Source of the DNA: UBA685 sp049889495
GTDB taxonomy: Bacteria; Pseudomonadota; Alphaproteobacteria; Puniceispirillales; Puniceispirillaceae
NCBI GenBank assembly: GCA_049889495.1
Contig: JBMHDH010000018.1
Location: forward strand, 1 to 22,780
Reading direction: 5' to 3'
Length of the DNA: 22,780 nucleotides
The position numbers and the translations under genes were made by a program. Below are positions 22,183 through 22,780 of this stretch, piece after piece. Numbering within the stretch: the stretch's first letter is position 1; the number at the start of each line of letters is the position of its first letter. The notes below the pieces were generated by a model, which searched no databases, was not told the origin of the DNA, and saw nothing but the letters and a program-made list of their open reading frames with translations.

Positions 22183-22780
22183 TTATTCTAGCGCACCATC
22201 ACGCTTGCTGGCAAGAGGATGCATATCCGAAACCAACCCACTTAACCGATCATTGCGCGTTTTGGTATAAATTTGGGTGGTGGCAATATCCGCATGACCA
22301 AGCATTGTTTGCAAAGACCGCAAGTCTGCCCCGCGATTTAACATATGGGTGGCAAAGCTATGACGTAATTTATGGGGGCTGATCTTATCAGGTGAAATGC
22401 CAGCAATGACCGCGATTTTTTTCAACCATCTGGCAAATTGCGCACGGTTAACTGGCTTTTTGCGATTGGTAAATAAAGCGGTCAGGGTCACATCTGATTG
22501 ATGGCGATCACGCCAATCAAGCCATAGCGCAATTTTTTCCAGAGACAAATCTGTTACCAATACCACTCTTTCTTTGCGCCCTTTGCCCATAACAGTTAGG
22601 CTTGCTTCTGATTTTTGGATATCTCCGATTTTCAGATCCAGAAGTTCAGAAATCCGAAGACCTGTCGCATAAAGCAATTCAAGCCCAGCGGACATCATCA
22701 GAGCCATTTCTTCCTCTGGTAATTTTTGGGCGGCCTCTAATAATCTGATCACCTCTTCTTCGCTAAGAGACGCAGGTAAA
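22183..22780 (-). CDS. xerD: Tyrosine recombinase XerD, C-terminal part (cut by the right edge)
   Basis: XerD with XerC resolves chromosome dimers at dif sites. The visible 199 codons run open to the window edge, beginning LPASLSEEEVIRLLEAAQ, which corresponds to the start of the catalytic domain; the N-terminal core-binding domain lies outside. All catalytic motifs are present: the arginine in YATGLRISELL, the lysine-containing GKGRKER beta-hairpin, HKLRHSFATHML (H-x-x-R), GHADIATTQIYT with the final histidine and nucleophile tyrosine. The end, RLSGLVSDMHPLAS, resembles the XerD-type C-terminus with H-P-L-A, so XerD is favoured over XerC. No phage or integron genes accompany it, so it is the housekeeping recombinase and not a mobile integrase. 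Confidence 0.93.
   Translation of the reverse strand, partial: LPASLSEEEVIRLLEAAQKLPEEEMALMMSAGLELLYATGLRISELLDLKIGDIQKSEASLTVMGKGRKERVVLVTDLSLEKIALWLDWRDRHQSDVTLTALFTNRKKPVNRAQFARWLKKIAVIAGISPDKISPHKLRHSFATHMLNRGADLRSLQTMLGHADIATTQIYTKTRNDRLSGLVSDMHPLASKRDGALE

Noticed and set aside
22183..22780. Tyrosine recombinase as a sign of a mobile element or genomic island
   Set aside because: The sequence is of the XerD housekeeping type, adjacent to accA as in other alphaproteobacteria, with no att-like repeats, tRNA or cargo genes.
1..22780. Search for CRISPR arrays, insertion sequences, toxin-antitoxin pairs, defence or secretion clusters and tRNA genes
   Set aside because: No regularly spaced repeats, transposase motifs, small paired genes or cloverleaf-like segments were recognised by eye; all large open frames are accounted for by housekeeping families.

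Overview
The window reads as ordinary core chromosome of an alphaproteobacterium. The gene neighbourhoods rodZ-ispG-hisS-prfA-prmC, secA/PPIase-argJ-mutT, comF-grxC-nitrilase and accA-xerD, together with the alphaproteobacterial families DUF4167 and DUF1178 and an alphaproteobacterial-style rRNA leader, support this. Base composition looks moderately AT-rich by eye (not computed). A marine SAR116-like or Rhodospirillales-like lineage would fit, but that is a guess from style and not a demonstrated placement.

Layout. Bases 1-240 hold, on the minus strand, a near-consensus promoter and a leader that appear to drive an rRNA operon whose 16S gene lies just left of the window. Bases 241-673 carry no convincing gene but contain a hairpin plus an intrinsic terminator. 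Two plus-strand genes follow: a secreted M23 peptidoglycan peptidase and a MOSC-domain protein. From 3065 to 11133 everything is on the minus strand. In transcription order it reads lysC (aspartokinase), rodZ-like, ispG, hisS, prfA, prmC, DUF4167. The stretch ispG to prmC is tightly packed.

ubiG (+) and a DUF1178 gene (-) converge with no spacer. secA (-) and a secreted parvulin (+) are divergent across a 344-base promoter region. The parvulin is followed by argJ and mutT on the plus strand. mutT converges with a BioC/NDUFAF5-like methyltransferase (-), and the two stop codons overlap. comF, grxC and a nitrilase-family amidase run on the plus strand and converge on accA (-), which lies downstream of xerD (-, cut by the right edge).

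Functionally the window combines translation (hisS, prfA, prmC, rrn promoter), protein export and periplasmic folding (secA, parvulin), envelope and cell shape (M23 peptidase, RodZ), isoprenoid, ubiquinone, fatty-acid, lysine/threonine and arginine biosynthesis (ispG, ubiG, accA, lysC, argJ), redox and nucleotide hygiene (grxC, mutT), and chromosome dimer resolution (xerD).

I found no mobile element, CRISPR array, defence system, toxin-antitoxin pair, phage gene or tRNA, and nothing that looks like a new multi-gene system. The points worth a second look are small-scale: the rRNA promoter and leader, an orphan hairpin-terminator, a recurring pattern of two-copy 12-21 bp tandem duplications in leaders and intergenic gaps, clusters of inverted repeats, convergent genes without terminators, and a possible rearrangement of a conserved alphaproteobacterial gene block.
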